Shown piece after piece: positions 10,652 to 18,887 of a stretch of 32,179 nt of DNA. Position 1 is the first letter of the stretch; each line of letters starts with the position of its first letter. The DNA lies in the NCBI RefSeq assembly GCF_022095695.1, contig NZ_JAIFZM010000025.1:1-32179 (forward strand). Direction: 5' to 3'. This DNA is from Oceanobacillus jordanicus. Its GTDB lineage: Bacteria; Bacillota; Bacilli; Bacillales; Amphibacillaceae. The notes below the pieces were generated by a model, which saw only the letters and a program-made list of their open reading frames with translations, was not told where the DNA came from and did not search any database. Both the position numbers and the translations under genes were made by a program.

Positions 10652-11026
10652 ACGTTGTTTCTCCCTTCTGTTATATATGTTTTTCTAGTTTAAATTTTAG
10701 TATAGAGATTATTAAAAAACCTCGTTTCACTGAATCTATCTCCCATTAATAATACCTTTACTTTAATGCCCCCATCATATCATAACCCTCTTTTTACTAG
10801 AGTAAATAAAGTGCTGTCTGCTTGTGGTTTATTACGATCTGTCAATTTGTATATTCCCCTGATAACTCCTTATTAATTACGTTTCACTTTTCATGAGTAA
10901 ACGTTTTTCCTCTGTTCTATTCAGTTAGGTCTCCCCAATTCCTCCGTTTTTTTAAAACTTATTTAGGAGTTAGGAGGTGTAATAACTGATAGGTTACAAA
11001 CTTCTAAACTGTTTCTTATCATTTCT

Positions 11027-11054
11027 CATGGCGGGCGCCATGATGTAAGTCATG
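11027..11054. promoter_or_regulatory. Two overlapping palindromes upstream of the BCCT promoter
   Basis: CATGGCGGGCGCCATG (11027-11042) is a near-perfect palindrome that is unusually GC-rich for its surroundings. It overlaps CATGATGTAAGTCATG (11039-11054), a palindrome with 5-bp arms. They end 34 bases before the -35 box. They could be operator sites for an unknown regulator or a hairpin; nothing identifies the protein. Confidence 0.4.
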
Positions 11055-11088
11055 ACACACCATCCGATTAGTTTATAATAACTAGAAC

Positions 11089-11117
11089 TTGACACACACT
11101 AACCTAAAATGTATTAT
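11089..11117 (+). promoter_or_regulatory. SigA-type promoter of the BCCT transporter gene
   Basis: A perfect -35 box TTGACA (11089-11094), a 17-base spacer and a -10 box TATTAT (11112-11117). The predicted transcript start lies about 60 bases before the TTG start codon at 11186. Confidence 0.8.
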
Positions 11118-11185
11118 TTTACGCTGTGGTTAAATTTTAGATATCAATTAAATGTATTTTTTTATGGAATTGAAAGGAGCAGATT

Positions 11186-12736
11186 TTGAAAAATATAGAG
11201 AAACAAAATCAAAGTATAGATAAACCAGTGCTATTTCTTAGTGGAGGGGCATTACTTGCCTTTGTTATTTTAGCATTGATAAATAAAGAAATGGTTACGG
11301 ATGTAGTTAATACAATGTTTAATTGGTCAGTAACTTATTTTGGATCCATTTATCAAGTTTTAATGGTTGGAACTGTATTTATTGCCTTAATACTTGGTTT
11401 CTCCAAGTTTGGTAAGATACGTCTAGGAAAGCTAGAAAAACCAGAGATTGGAACTTTTAAATGGATTTCCATTATTATGTGTACGCTACTCGCAGCAGGG
11501 GGTGTTTTCTGGGCAGCAGCCGAGCCATTAAGTCACTTTTTAACTGTCCCTCCACATTTCTCTGGAGTTGAACCAGGAACGAGTGAGGCAGTAGTACCAG
11601 CACTTACAACAAGTTTTGTCGATTGGGGCTTTGTTTCCTGGGCAATCCTGGGTACATTAGGAACGATTGTGCTCATGTACTCCCATTATCATAGAAATGC
11701 ACCATTAAAGCCGCGGTCCCTACTTTATCCGATTTTTGGGGAGAAAATTATGAAGAAAAGTGCACTTGGAACATTTGTTGATGCCTTTTCTATTGTATCT
11801 GTAGCAGCCGGTACAATTGGTCCAATTGGGTTTCTCGGTTTGCAAGCTGGTTATGGATTAAATGCTTTGTTTGGTATTCCAAATAATTTACTCATGCAGT
11901 GTCTTATTGTTGCAGTAATTGTACTTGCAGCTGGCATTTCCGCTGCTACAGGGATTCATAAGGGTATTCAAATTTTAAGTAGCTATAATATTATTCTTGC
12001 AGTTGTTTTAATGATCGGTGTTCTTATTCTAGGACCAGCATTATTTATTTTCGATTCATATGTACAATCATTTGGTTTGTATGTACAGGAATTTATCAGG
12101 TTAAACACTTTCCGAGGTGATGGAGCTTGGCTTGGAATATGGACCATTTTTTTCTTTGCTTGGTTTATCGGATATGGACCGATGATGGCTATGTTTGTAA
12201 GTCGTATATCTCGTGGCCGAACAATTCGTGAGCTAGTAACTGCTGTTGCAGTAATCGCTCCAGTGGTCACAACATTTTGGTTTACCGTTGTTGGGGGAAC
12301 AGGAATCTTTTCGGAAATGAAAAACCCTGGCTCTGTCTCTGATGCTTTAAATAGTGCTGGACCTCCAGCAGCAATGATTGCAATTGCAGAACAACTGCCT
12401 TTCGGTACAATTTTCGGTTTCTTGTTTCTCCTGGCAACTATCGTTTTTGTACTAACGACAACGGATTCCATGTCATTAACCATTTCGATGGCAATTACTG
12501 GTCATGGAGATCCAGCAAAATATTTACGTGTAGTTTGGGCAATTCTCATGGGGCTTGTCGCTACGGTTCTTATTACTCTTGGAGAAGATAGTGTTGGGTC
12601 ATTACAATCATTCATTGTGGTTACTGCTGTTCCGGTTTCTTTACTCATGTTAACTACATTTTGGACAGCACCACTAGTAAGCCGTGAACTAGCTAGAGAA
12701 CAAAAGATTGATGAAAAGCAACAATATACGAAGTAA
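11186..12736 (+). CDS. BCCT family transporter
   Basis: A 516-residue secondary transporter of the betaine/carnitine/choline family with about twelve membrane helices. Typical stretches are VDWGFVSWAILGTLG, AFSIVSVAAGTIGPIGFLG and the family signature WTIFFFAWFIGYGPMMAMF followed by SRISRGRTIRE (helix 8 and the following loop). In glycine betaine carriers such as BetP and OpuD the corresponding part of helix 8 reads YWAWWISW, giving a Trp cage for the quaternary amine; here it reads FFAWFIGY, so most Trp are Phe or Tyr. The substrate may therefore differ from glycine betaine (inference). The start is a TTG with AAAGGAG six bases upstream. It has its own promoter and terminator, so it is monocistronic. 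Confidence 0.9.
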   Translation: MKNIEKQNQSIDKPVLFLSGGALLAFVILALINKEMVTDVVNTMFNWSVTYFGSIYQVLMVGTVFIALILGFSKFGKIRLGKLEKPEIGTFKWISIIMCTLLAAGGVFWAAAEPLSHFLTVPPHFSGVEPGTSEAVVPALTTSFVDWGFVSWAILGTLGTIVLMYSHYHRNAPLKPRSLLYPIFGEKIMKKSALGTFVDAFSIVSVAAGTIGPIGFLGLQAGYGLNALFGIPNNLLMQCLIVAVIVLAAGISAATGIHKGIQILSSYNIILAVVLMIGVLILGPALFIFDSYVQSFGLYVQEFIRLNTFRGDGAWLGIWTIFFFAWFIGYGPMMAMFVSRISRGRTIRELVTAVAVIAPVVTTFWFTVVGGTGIFSEMKNPGSVSDALNSAGPPAAMIAIAEQLPFGTIFGFLFLLATIVFVLTTTDSMSLTISMAITGHGDPAKYLRVVWAILMGLVATVLITLGEDSVGSLQSFIVVTAVPVSLLMLTTFWTAPLVSRELAREQKIDEKQQYTK

Positions 12737-12741
12737 TATAG

Positions 12742-12775
12742 AAGGTGCTGACTTCCAAGTCAGCACCTTTTGTGT
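12742..12775 (+). terminator. Terminator of the BCCT gene
   Basis: A perfect 12-bp stem AAGGTGCTGACT (12742-12753) / AGTCAGCACCTT (12758-12769) with a 4-base loop, followed by TTTGTGTTTT. Confidence 0.9.
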
Positions 12776-12856
12776 TTTCACATTTAAAATGTCACTAGTG
12801 TTGTCAGTTTAAAAGATAACATTATATTAACCGGTGTTTTTTATTAGTCACTCTTA

Positions 12857-13024
12857 TTACTCTAATTGAGCTTTTCGCAACGGTGATAGACTGAACCATA
12901 TTCCACATAAAGTTAGTACAGCTATCGAAATCCACATAGCCGTTATAAACCGTAGTCCGTCAGCAAGGGCACCTCCTAGTGGAGCACCGATAACAACTGC
13001 ACTACGGTTGATGGAACGAAGTGC
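12857..13024 (-). pseudogene. C-terminal relic of an MFS transporter
   Basis: On the minus strand one open frame ending in TAA at 12857-12859 reads ALRSINRSAVVIGAPLGGAL, then ADGLRFITAMWISIAVLTL and CGIWFSLSPLRKAQLE. This is the layout of the last two helices of a major facilitator transporter: a short loop with Asn-Arg-Ser, a Gly-rich helix, a further helix and a basic-polar tail. A stop codon in the same frame (13025-13027) ends it upstream, and no start or earlier helices remain in frame. It is a remnant of about 56 codons. Which MFS subfamily it came from cannot be told. Confidence 0.6.
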
Positions 13025-13817
13025 TCAATCAAAACAATTGATACTAAAATCGTCATGGTCATGCTATGAAAGAGAAACCAGGCGTGCGTGTTTAAAGCGA
13101 GTGTGCGAAGGTATTGGTGTTGGTAGACCCATCACAAAGTGAAAAAGAGAAGTATAGCTATTATATTTCTAAAAAGGTTGAGATTTAAATTTAATTTAGT
13201 AAAGAGCAAAATTGAAATGGTCAAAGTTTAAAATTAAAGAGTAAAGGACCATAAGTTCAGAATCAAATGAAGCCGATCCTCAAAGTGTTAACTGAAATAA
13301 TTCTAAGTTTGTGGTGATTTTTTAATCGATAATGGGGGAGTTGAAGTGGAGCTATAAATTTAAACAGAATTTTTTTCTGTGCAATACAAATATACTGTTC
13401 AATAGGAAGTTGTATTCCGCATTTAGCACGATTACGAGGATAACCATAAGTATACTTTTTGTCCATGGAGTATGCTGTTCCAGCAATAAAACTTAACCCA
13501 TTATGGACTGCGTGATTACTAGACATGCTACAGTACTTTCCGGCACATCCATCTACTGTTCTAATAAAGGAATGATTGCTTCTGTTTTGTACCATTTAGC
13601 CGATCAATTTCACCGATTCTACTCTTGAAGTAATCAATAGGGATGGAAATGCATAACGTCCTCTTTTTGGGGAAAAAGGACGTTATGGCGATACTAATAT
13701 ATACACAGTTAAAAAAGTAAAGAGAATTTAGTGTGATAATGAATAATGTTTGGGTTTAAATACCATCATAAAATATTAGGAAAAGGATTTGGCAATATTG
13801 AGGAGGAAAGTGTTAGA
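13025..13817. other. Decayed stretch without an intact gene
   Basis: About 790 bases between the MFS relic and the DUF3231 gene. A minus-strand frame open at 13263-13595 (110 codons) has no ribosome binding site, an odd composition and no family I recognise. Short readable pieces near 13110-13180 on the plus strand end quickly in stops. I take the stretch as decayed DNA. A hairpin near 13655-13685 (AACGTCCTCTTTTT facing AAAAAGGACGTT) could act as a terminator in either direction. Confidence 0.5.
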
Positions 13818-14858
13818 ATGACAAATACAAATGATGATGAAAAAGTATTGACTCAACATAACATTCCGCTTACTGCTTCAGAAATGGGTTTTCTTTGGAC
13901 ACAATATATAAACGATAGCTTAGCTGTTTGTGTAATGAAATACTTTAAAAGCATATGTGAAGATAAAGAAATCCTTCCCTTAATAGAAAATTCATTAAGT
14001 ATAGCAGAAAAGGACATTAAGATTATTACGGAGATTTTTACTAAAGAAAACCATCCGATACCAGTCGGCTTTACGGATAAAGATGTAAATGTGAATGCAC
14101 CAAGGTTATTTTCCGACGTATTTATCCTTATGTATATACAAAAATTGGAAGTAATAGCAATGGCGAGTATTGGAGTAGCAATTGGAGTTTCAGCACGTTC
14201 TGATGTAAGTAACTTCTTTAGAAATTTACTTATTTCTGTTTCTGAATTACATGATAAGTCAAGAAAAGTTTTGATATCAAAAGGTGTATATGTCCGACCA
14301 CCGCAAATAGCAAGCCCTAAAAAAGTTGATTTTGTGGATAAACAAGGTTTTCTATTTGATTTTTTAGGTTCTCATAAACGACCATTAACATTTATTGAAA
14401 TTACTCATCTTTTTATCAACATTCAAACAAACGCAATGGGTAAAGCAATGATGTTGGCATTTGCACAAGTTTGTAAAGATAAAGATGTCAAACAATTCCT
14501 TGTAGAAGGCAGGGGGATATCTAATAAGCATTTGAAGAAATTTAGTTCAACTTTAACTGATGAAGATCTCCCCGCAGCAATGAGTTGGGATTCTCACGTT
14601 ATGGATAGTACGGTTGCACCTTTTTCCGATAAGTTAATGATGTTTCATACAACTACGTTAATTGCAGTAGGAATAGGGAATTACGGTACAGCCGCAGGAA
14701 CTTGCCAAAGAATGGATTTAAGTGCAACATATACAAGACTTTCAGCAGAGATTGCTTTGTATGCGGAAGATGGTGCGAATTTAATGATTAAACATGCTTG
14801 GCTAGAAGAACCACCAAAGGCGGTTGATCATAAAGCACTTGTCAAAAAAATGAAATAG
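13818..14858 (+). CDS. DUF3231 family protein (two ferritin-like repeats)
   Basis: A 346-residue protein built of two similar halves, about residues 13-160 and 185-335. Each half starts with a phrase such as PLTASEMGFLWTQYINDSLAV or PLTFIEITHLFINIQTNAM and then runs through helices typical of DUF3231, a domain found in Bacillales and related to spore-coat CotF-like four-helix bundles. The biochemical function is unknown; a role in spores or stationary phase is a guess. The ATG at 13818 follows AGGAGG; the frame is open to 13746 but without a start signal there. The gene sits alone between decayed DNA and transposase/metI relics, so it may have arrived by transfer. Confidence 0.85.
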   Translation: MTNTNDDEKVLTQHNIPLTASEMGFLWTQYINDSLAVCVMKYFKSICEDKEILPLIENSLSIAEKDIKIITEIFTKENHPIPVGFTDKDVNVNAPRLFSDVFILMYIQKLEVIAMASIGVAIGVSARSDVSNFFRNLLISVSELHDKSRKVLISKGVYVRPPQIASPKKVDFVDKQGFLFDFLGSHKRPLTFIEITHLFINIQTNAMGKAMMLAFAQVCKDKDVKQFLVEGRGISNKHLKKFSSTLTDEDLPAAMSWDSHVMDSTVAPFSDKLMMFHTTTLIAVGIGNYGTAAGTCQRMDLSATYTRLSAEIALYAEDGANLMIKHAWLEEPPKAVDHKALVKKMK

Positions 14859-14955
14859 CTTCTGAACGAATGGGCTAACGCTAAGCTAAATACGCGACTT
14901 TATTTGCTAGTGTGAAGCCAACTACTGGACAACGGAGAAATCCCGAACAGTATAT

Positions 14956-15102
14956 ATGGATAAATACTCAGATTTTAGGGCTGCAAACATAGAGTTATTT
15001 ATATATATAGAAGGTTGGCTCAACCGTAAAAGAATACACAGTGGTATAGTTTTAAAAAATCGCAAGAGCTTAAAAAACGCAGATAGCAGTATAATCCAGT
15101 AG
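14956..15102 (+). pseudogene. IS3-family transposase (OrfB) C-terminal relic
   Basis: One plus-strand frame reads FRAANIELFIYIEGWLNRKR followed by IHSG. This is the hallmark end of the IS3-family integrase-type transposase, whose consensus runs A-x-x-x-I-F-x-Y-I-E-x-W/F-Y-N-R-K-R-x-H-S. The usual continuation LGYLSP is lost and the frame stops at 15100-15102. The catalytic Asp-Asp-Glu part and terminal inverted repeats are not visible, so this is a dead fragment. It shows that an insertion sequence once stood between the DUF3231 gene and the S-box operon. Confidence 0.7.
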
Positions 15103-15297
15103 AGACTCAGCTTTGCATGTAGAAGTGAGCAGATAGCCTCACTTGGTTTGACAGTATGTCCTAAAAAATTTAGCTGGCTACCTGGCGTGGAAATCGCGCT
15201 CACAGAGGCCTCAATATCAAGCCAACTTATTTTACTGAATGATTGTGTAAAATTAACTCTTTTGTGTATAACTAAGCTTCCTCATATTTTGACCTCC

Positions 15298-15625
15298 TCT
15301 TTTTCTAAAGTTGAAAAACTTGCTTCAGGTCGTTTCCGTTTCTTCGATATCTACTGAATAGCGTAATAGCAGATCACAAATGGACGGGTCCGTTCTTCAA
15401 CCGAAAATGTCAGCATGGGTTTGGGTAGCTGGATAAGTTATAAAGCTTTTGATTCCTCCGATTTTCGGCGAAAGTAATTAACTGCAGATTTTCCAAAAAA
15501 ATGCACCAATCCAGTTACTTTCTTTTAGGAAAATGAGAGCATCCCCCCATTACCTGGGTTTATTACATCCGTTACCCAAATTCATTACTTGATAATTAAA
15601 AGTAGCTATTTATTGGGATCATACT
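15298..15625 (-). pseudogene. Decayed 3' fragment of metI (cystathionine gamma-synthase)
   Basis: This stretch matches the C-terminal coding end of the intact metI gene in the same window (about 23785-24110), same minus orientation. Shared blocks include GATTAACTGCAGATTTTCCA, TTATAAAGCTTT, GATCACAAATG, AATGTCAGC and TACATCCGTTACC. It carries many substitutions and small deletions (about 12 bases near 15330 and 2 bases near 15383) that break the frame. It covers roughly the last 110 residues of the enzyme. It is therefore an ancient partial duplicate or the remnant of a second metI-like gene. It lies just upstream of the S-box operon promoter, on the opposite strand. Confidence 0.85.
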
Positions 15626-15732
15626 GATATCCTCTTTTTAATAATCTCTTTTTAATAAGCCCATATACTCTAATAAAAGTTAGTAGTTCGTTCAGAGAAA
15701 AAAGAATAATCTAAAAATATAACTAAACCTAG

Positions 15733-15761
15733 TTGACAACTAGGAATTATCGGGATAGAAT
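15733..15761 (+). promoter_or_regulatory. SigA-type promoter of the S-box transport operon
   Basis: A perfect -35 box TTGACA (15733-15738), a 17-base spacer and a -10 box TAGAAT (15756-15761). The transcript should start near 15768, about 18 bases before the riboswitch aptamer. Confidence 0.85.
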
Positions 15762-15785
15762 AAGATTCATCAATTTAATATGAAA

Positions 15786-15957
15786 CTCTTATTTAGAGAG
15801 GTTGAGGGAACTGGCCCGCTGAAACCTCGGCAACCGTTGATTAACAATCATAAGGTGCTAATTCCAGCAGACTTTACGTCTGAAAGATAAGAGGCAGTGC
15901 TTAAGTTTGAATTTAAGTAAATGACCTCTAATAAGAAAAGTGGTCATTTTTTTATTG
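15786..15957 (+). promoter_or_regulatory. SAM-I riboswitch (S-box) with terminator
   Basis: The aptamer spans 15786-15893. Helix P1 is CTCTTAT/ATAAGAG, and the conserved core AGAGAGGTTGAGGGAACTGG, CCCGCTGAAACCTCGGCAACC and GGTGCTAATTCCAGC is present. The expression platform follows: AAATGACC (15919-15926) pairs with GGTCATTT (15942-15949) and ends in a T run, forming a terminator. The 3' strand of P1 (AGAGG, 15890-15894) can instead pair with CCTCT inside the terminator to give the antiterminator. With SAM bound, P1 is kept and transcription stops; when SAM is scarce the downstream operon is read. It controls the M20 amidohydrolase and, by gene order, the ABC importer. Confidence 0.97.
15919..15957 (+). 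terminator. Riboswitch-controlled terminator
   Basis: AAATGACC/GGTCATTT stem followed by seven T, 20 bases before the GTG start of the first gene. It is the OFF state of the S-box described above. Confidence 0.9.
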
Positions 15958-15976
15958 AGAAAAAAGGGGGATTAAG

Positions 15977-17173
15977 GTGAGTAAAGTACAACAGAAGGAG
16001 AACCTAGCATCCATTTTTGTTGAATTAGATAATAGTTTGGAAGATATGAAGAACTGGAGAAGGTACATGCACCAACATCCGGAACTTTCGTTTGAAGAAG
16101 TACATACAGCAAAGTATATAGAAGAAAAACTAACCGAATTTGGATTAGAAGTAAAGAAGCAAATTGGAGGAAATGGGTTAATTGGAGTGCTTAAGGGGGA
16201 AGAACCCGGAAAAACGCTCGTACTGAGGGCTGATTTTGATGCTCTCCCAATCAAGGATGAGAAAGATGTTCCGTATAAATCCACCAATACGGGAGTCATG
16301 CATGCTTGTGGCCATGATGGTCATACCTCTGCTTTGTTAGGTACCGCACGGACACTTAGTAAGTTTCGGGAAAAACTAAAAGGAAACATTCTTTTTGTTT
16401 TCCAACCAGCAGAAGAGAAGCCGCCTGGTGGTGCGAAGTTTATGATAGAAGAAGGAATTCTGGAAGATGTAGATTATGTATTTGGTGCCCATTTGGCTTC
16501 TGATATCCCACTAGGGAAAATAGGGATTGGGGAAGGTTATCAAATGGCGGCTGTTGATAAATTTGAGATTACTATTCAAGGGCGTGGCGGACATGGAGCA
16601 AGACCACATCACACCATAGATTCGCTAGTTATTGGAACCAGTGTAGTGGAAGGATTGCAAAAAATTGTCAGTCGTAGTGTCGATCCGCTGAAATCTGCGG
16701 TTGTGTCCATTGGTGTCTTCCATGCAGGAAATGCTTTTAATGTCATTCCAGACACGGCGAAAATCGAAGGGACCGTCCGAACGTTTGATGGAGCAGTTCG
16801 TGACCAGGTAGAAGCTGAGATAAACGCTATTGTGAAAGGGATTACGAGCGGATTTCATGCTGACTATGAAATTGATTATCTCCGGGGTTATCCAGCGTTA
16901 TATAACCATAAAGAAGAAACCAAGACAGTGCATGGACTATTATCAGAAACTTTTACGGAGGAAGATATTGTCGAGCTAGAACCAACGATGGGGGCAGAGG
17001 ATTTTGCCTATTTCTTAGAACAAAAACCAGGAACGTATTTTAAAGTTGGCTCCCAGAATGAAGATGAAGCTACCCATTATCCACATCATCATCCGAAATT
17101 TGATTTTGATGAAAGGGCATTGGTAAATATCAGTAAATCCTTTGCGAAGATAGTGTCACACTACCTTTTGTAG
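15977..17173 (+). CDS. M20 family N-acyl amino acid amidohydrolase
   Basis: A 398-residue metal-dependent amidohydrolase of the M20D group (relatives: hippurate hydrolases, YxeP, YkuR, YtnL). Metal-site residues are visible: Cys111 and His113 in HACGHDGH, Glu146-Glu147 in QPAEE, His172 in GAHLAS, and the His cluster at 370-372 (YPHHHPKFDFDE). The lid/dimerisation domain runs from about 185 to 300 (with GRGGHGARPHH). Such enzymes remove acetyl or other acyl groups from amino acids in the cytoplasm. The GTG start follows AAGGGGG. It is the first gene behind a SAM-I riboswitch and is followed 34 bases later by the importer genes, so its substrate is probably an N-acylated sulfur amino acid or related compound (inference). 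Confidence 0.9.
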   Translation: MSKVQQKENLASIFVELDNSLEDMKNWRRYMHQHPELSFEEVHTAKYIEEKLTEFGLEVKKQIGGNGLIGVLKGEEPGKTLVLRADFDALPIKDEKDVPYKSTNTGVMHACGHDGHTSALLGTARTLSKFREKLKGNILFVFQPAEEKPPGGAKFMIEEGILEDVDYVFGAHLASDIPLGKIGIGEGYQMAAVDKFEITIQGRGGHGARPHHTIDSLVIGTSVVEGLQKIVSRSVDPLKSAVVSIGVFHAGNAFNVIPDTAKIEGTVRTFDGAVRDQVEAEINAIVKGITSGFHADYEIDYLRGYPALYNHKEETKTVHGLLSETFTEEDIVELEPTMGAEDFAYFLEQKPGTYFKVGSQNEDEATHYPHHHPKFDFDERALVNISKSFAKIVSHYLL

Positions 17174-17207
17174 GATGAATGAAGTAGACGAAGGAGGAAA
17201 TAGTTAA

Positions 17208-18803
17208 ATGAAAAGAAGTTATCTGTTAACAATAGCAATATTATTTATATTTGTTTTATTTGGCTGTGCAAGTCAGGATGATTCAGGTGGTGAATCTAAT
17301 TCTGGAGAACAAGCTGGGGAACCAATTGAAGGTGGCGCGCTAAATGTCGCATTTTCCTCTGACCCAGATACACTTGACTGGATGTCTACAGGCGCAACGG
17401 CAACCAGAGATGTCGGCTGGCATATTTTTGAAACTTTATTTACTTTGGATAAAGATTATCAAATAAAACCAATGATTGCAGAAGATTATAAAGTAAGTGA
17501 TGACCAAAAGGTATATTCCATAACAATTCGTGAAGGTGTTAATTTCCATGATAATTCTGCGGTTACCGCTGAAGATGTTGTGGCATCAATTGAGCGCTGG
17601 CGCAAAGTTTCGTCTGTTGGAACAATAGCAAATGATTACATTGAAGCAGTCGAAGCAGTCGATGAGTTAACTGTAGAAATTACATTAAACGAAGTATACA
17701 ACTCATTAATGTCAGATATGGCGGCTCCAAAATCAGCATTAATGATTATACCAAAAGAAATTTCTGAAGCTGCTGGTGAAAGACCATTGACAGCAGAACA
17801 GTACATTGGTACAGGGCCATTTAAGTTTGAAAATTGGGAACGAGGTAATGAAATTGTACTAACTCGCTTTGAAGATTATTCAGCACGTAAGGAAGAAGAC
17901 TGGGGTGGTTTAACAGGTGAAAAAATTGCATACTTTGATGAAATCAAGTTCCTTATTGTAAAGGATCCCCAGGTAATGATTAATGGTCTGAAAACAGGAA
18001 TCTATGATTATGCACAGTCTATTCCACCGGATCTGTATGAAGTCGTGGAAAGTGAACCAAGCATAGATCCAGTAACCTATATTAACGGATATTCCGTTAC
18101 TACACCAGATAAAACGGAAGCACCTTTTGATGACCTAAAAGTTCGACAAGCATTGAATTATGCACTGAATAAAGAAGTTATTGCTGAGTCAACGTATGGT
18201 AACAAAGATTTTTACAGTATGGACGGAGCGCTGTTTGATCCAGAACAGAAAGTACTATACAGCGATAAAGGAACAGAAGATTATTTAGCATATGATAAAG
18301 AAAAAGCAAAACAACTGCTGGAAGAATCTGATTATAACGGAAAACCAATCAAGATTATGTACTCCAATGACTCAGAAACATATAAACGAATCTCACAAAT
18401 TATGAAACAACAAATGGAAGAGGTAGGTTTTCTAGTGGAACTGGTGCCATATGAATGGGCGACCTACCTGGAAAAATGGAGCGACCCTGCGAACTGGGAT
18501 TTAGTTGTTGTAGGATGGTCTACCCGATTCTCGCCTAGTGAATTAGGAATGCTGATTCAAGACACCTCAAGCAGTGGTTGGTATAACAGTGAGAAGTGGG
18601 GAAGTCTTCTAGATGCATGGAGTGTTGCAGAGTCCCCAGAGGAAAGAGAAGAAATCCTAGCTGACATGAACCAAACGGTAAATGATGAACTTCCTTTCTT
18701 GAAGATTGCAAATGAGACTAAATTGGATATTAAGAGTGAGAAAATCCAAGCATATGATAGTTGGGTTGGTCAGCGATTCTGGAATACATGGAAGAGTGAA
18801 TAA
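17208..18803 (+). CDS. ABC importer substrate-binding lipoprotein (family 5)
   Basis: A 531-residue extracellular solute-binding protein of family 5 (DppA/OppA type), which captures peptides or similar solutes. The signal peptide ends in the lipobox LFGC with Cys20. A Ser/Gly/Glu linker follows, then the mature protein starting GGALNVAFSSDPDTLDW. The family phrase REGVNFHDNSAVTAEDVVAS is at about residues 105-124. The later PFDDLKVRQALNYALNKEVI (about 305-324) is also typical. The ATG follows AAGGAGG. It stands between the M20 amidohydrolase gene and the permease genes in the S-box operon. A strong hairpin just after the stop codon may protect this part of the message. The ligand is unknown; the operon suggests a sulfur amino acid derivative. 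Confidence 0.93.
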   Translation: MKRSYLLTIAILFIFVLFGCASQDDSGGESNSGEQAGEPIEGGALNVAFSSDPDTLDWMSTGATATRDVGWHIFETLFTLDKDYQIKPMIAEDYKVSDDQKVYSITIREGVNFHDNSAVTAEDVVASIERWRKVSSVGTIANDYIEAVEAVDELTVEITLNEVYNSLMSDMAAPKSALMIIPKEISEAAGERPLTAEQYIGTGPFKFENWERGNEIVLTRFEDYSARKEEDWGGLTGEKIAYFDEIKFLIVKDPQVMINGLKTGIYDYAQSIPPDLYEVVESEPSIDPVTYINGYSVTTPDKTEAPFDDLKVRQALNYALNKEVIAESTYGNKDFYSMDGALFDPEQKVLYSDKGTEDYLAYDKEKAKQLLEESDYNGKPIKIMYSNDSETYKRISQIMKQQMEEVGFLVELVPYEWATYLEKWSDPANWDLVVVGWSTRFSPSELGMLIQDTSSSGWYNSEKWGSLLDAWSVAESPEEREEILADMNQTVNDELPFLKIANETKLDIKSEKIQAYDSWVGQRFWNTWKSE

Positions 18804-18814
18804 TTTTTATTGGT

Positions 18815-18853
18815 GGGAAGTCATGTCAAGAAGTGAAAATGACGTGACTTCCC
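18815..18853 (+). other. Strong intra-operon hairpin after the binding-protein gene
   Basis: A 14-bp stem, GGGAAGTCATGTCA (18815-18828) with TGACGTGACTTCCC (18840-18853), one T-G pair, 11-base loop. Only three T follow, so it is at best a leaky terminator. Hairpins in this place often stabilise the upstream binding-protein message, giving more binding protein than permease. Confidence 0.8.
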
Positions 18854-18887
18854 TTTACATATATATTGAGCTAAAGGAGGAAATACG

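Larger units (their letters stand above)
10652..11185. other. Intergenic stretch with promoter and palindromes
   Basis: This 534-base AT-rich stretch separates the divergent DCC and BCCT genes. I see no coding fragment. It holds two overlapping palindromes (11027-11054) and a near-consensus promoter (11089-11117) for the BCCT gene, listed separately. The DCC gene promoter should lie near 10660-10760 on the minus strand but was not fixed. Confidence 0.6.
14859..15732. other. Intergenic stretch with gene relics
   Basis: No intact gene. It contains the tail of an IS3-type transposase (14956-15102, plus) and a decayed metI 3' end (about 15298-15625, minus), listed separately. The piece between them (15103-15297) and the last 100 bases before the S-box promoter show nothing I can name. 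Confidence 0.7.

Noticed and set aside
13028-13190. Readable plus-strand fragments such as VDPSQSEKEKYSYYISKK
   Set aside because: Too short and interrupted by stops; I could not assign a family, so no pseudogene is claimed.
13263-13595. A 110-codon minus-strand open frame
   Set aside because: No ribosome binding site, no recognisable family and mixed composition; it lies in decayed DNA. A transposase origin was considered but I found no convincing motif.
15148-15357. Plus-strand 69-codon open frame overlapping the metI relic
   Set aside because: It is antisense to the relic at its end, has no ribosome site and matches nothing.
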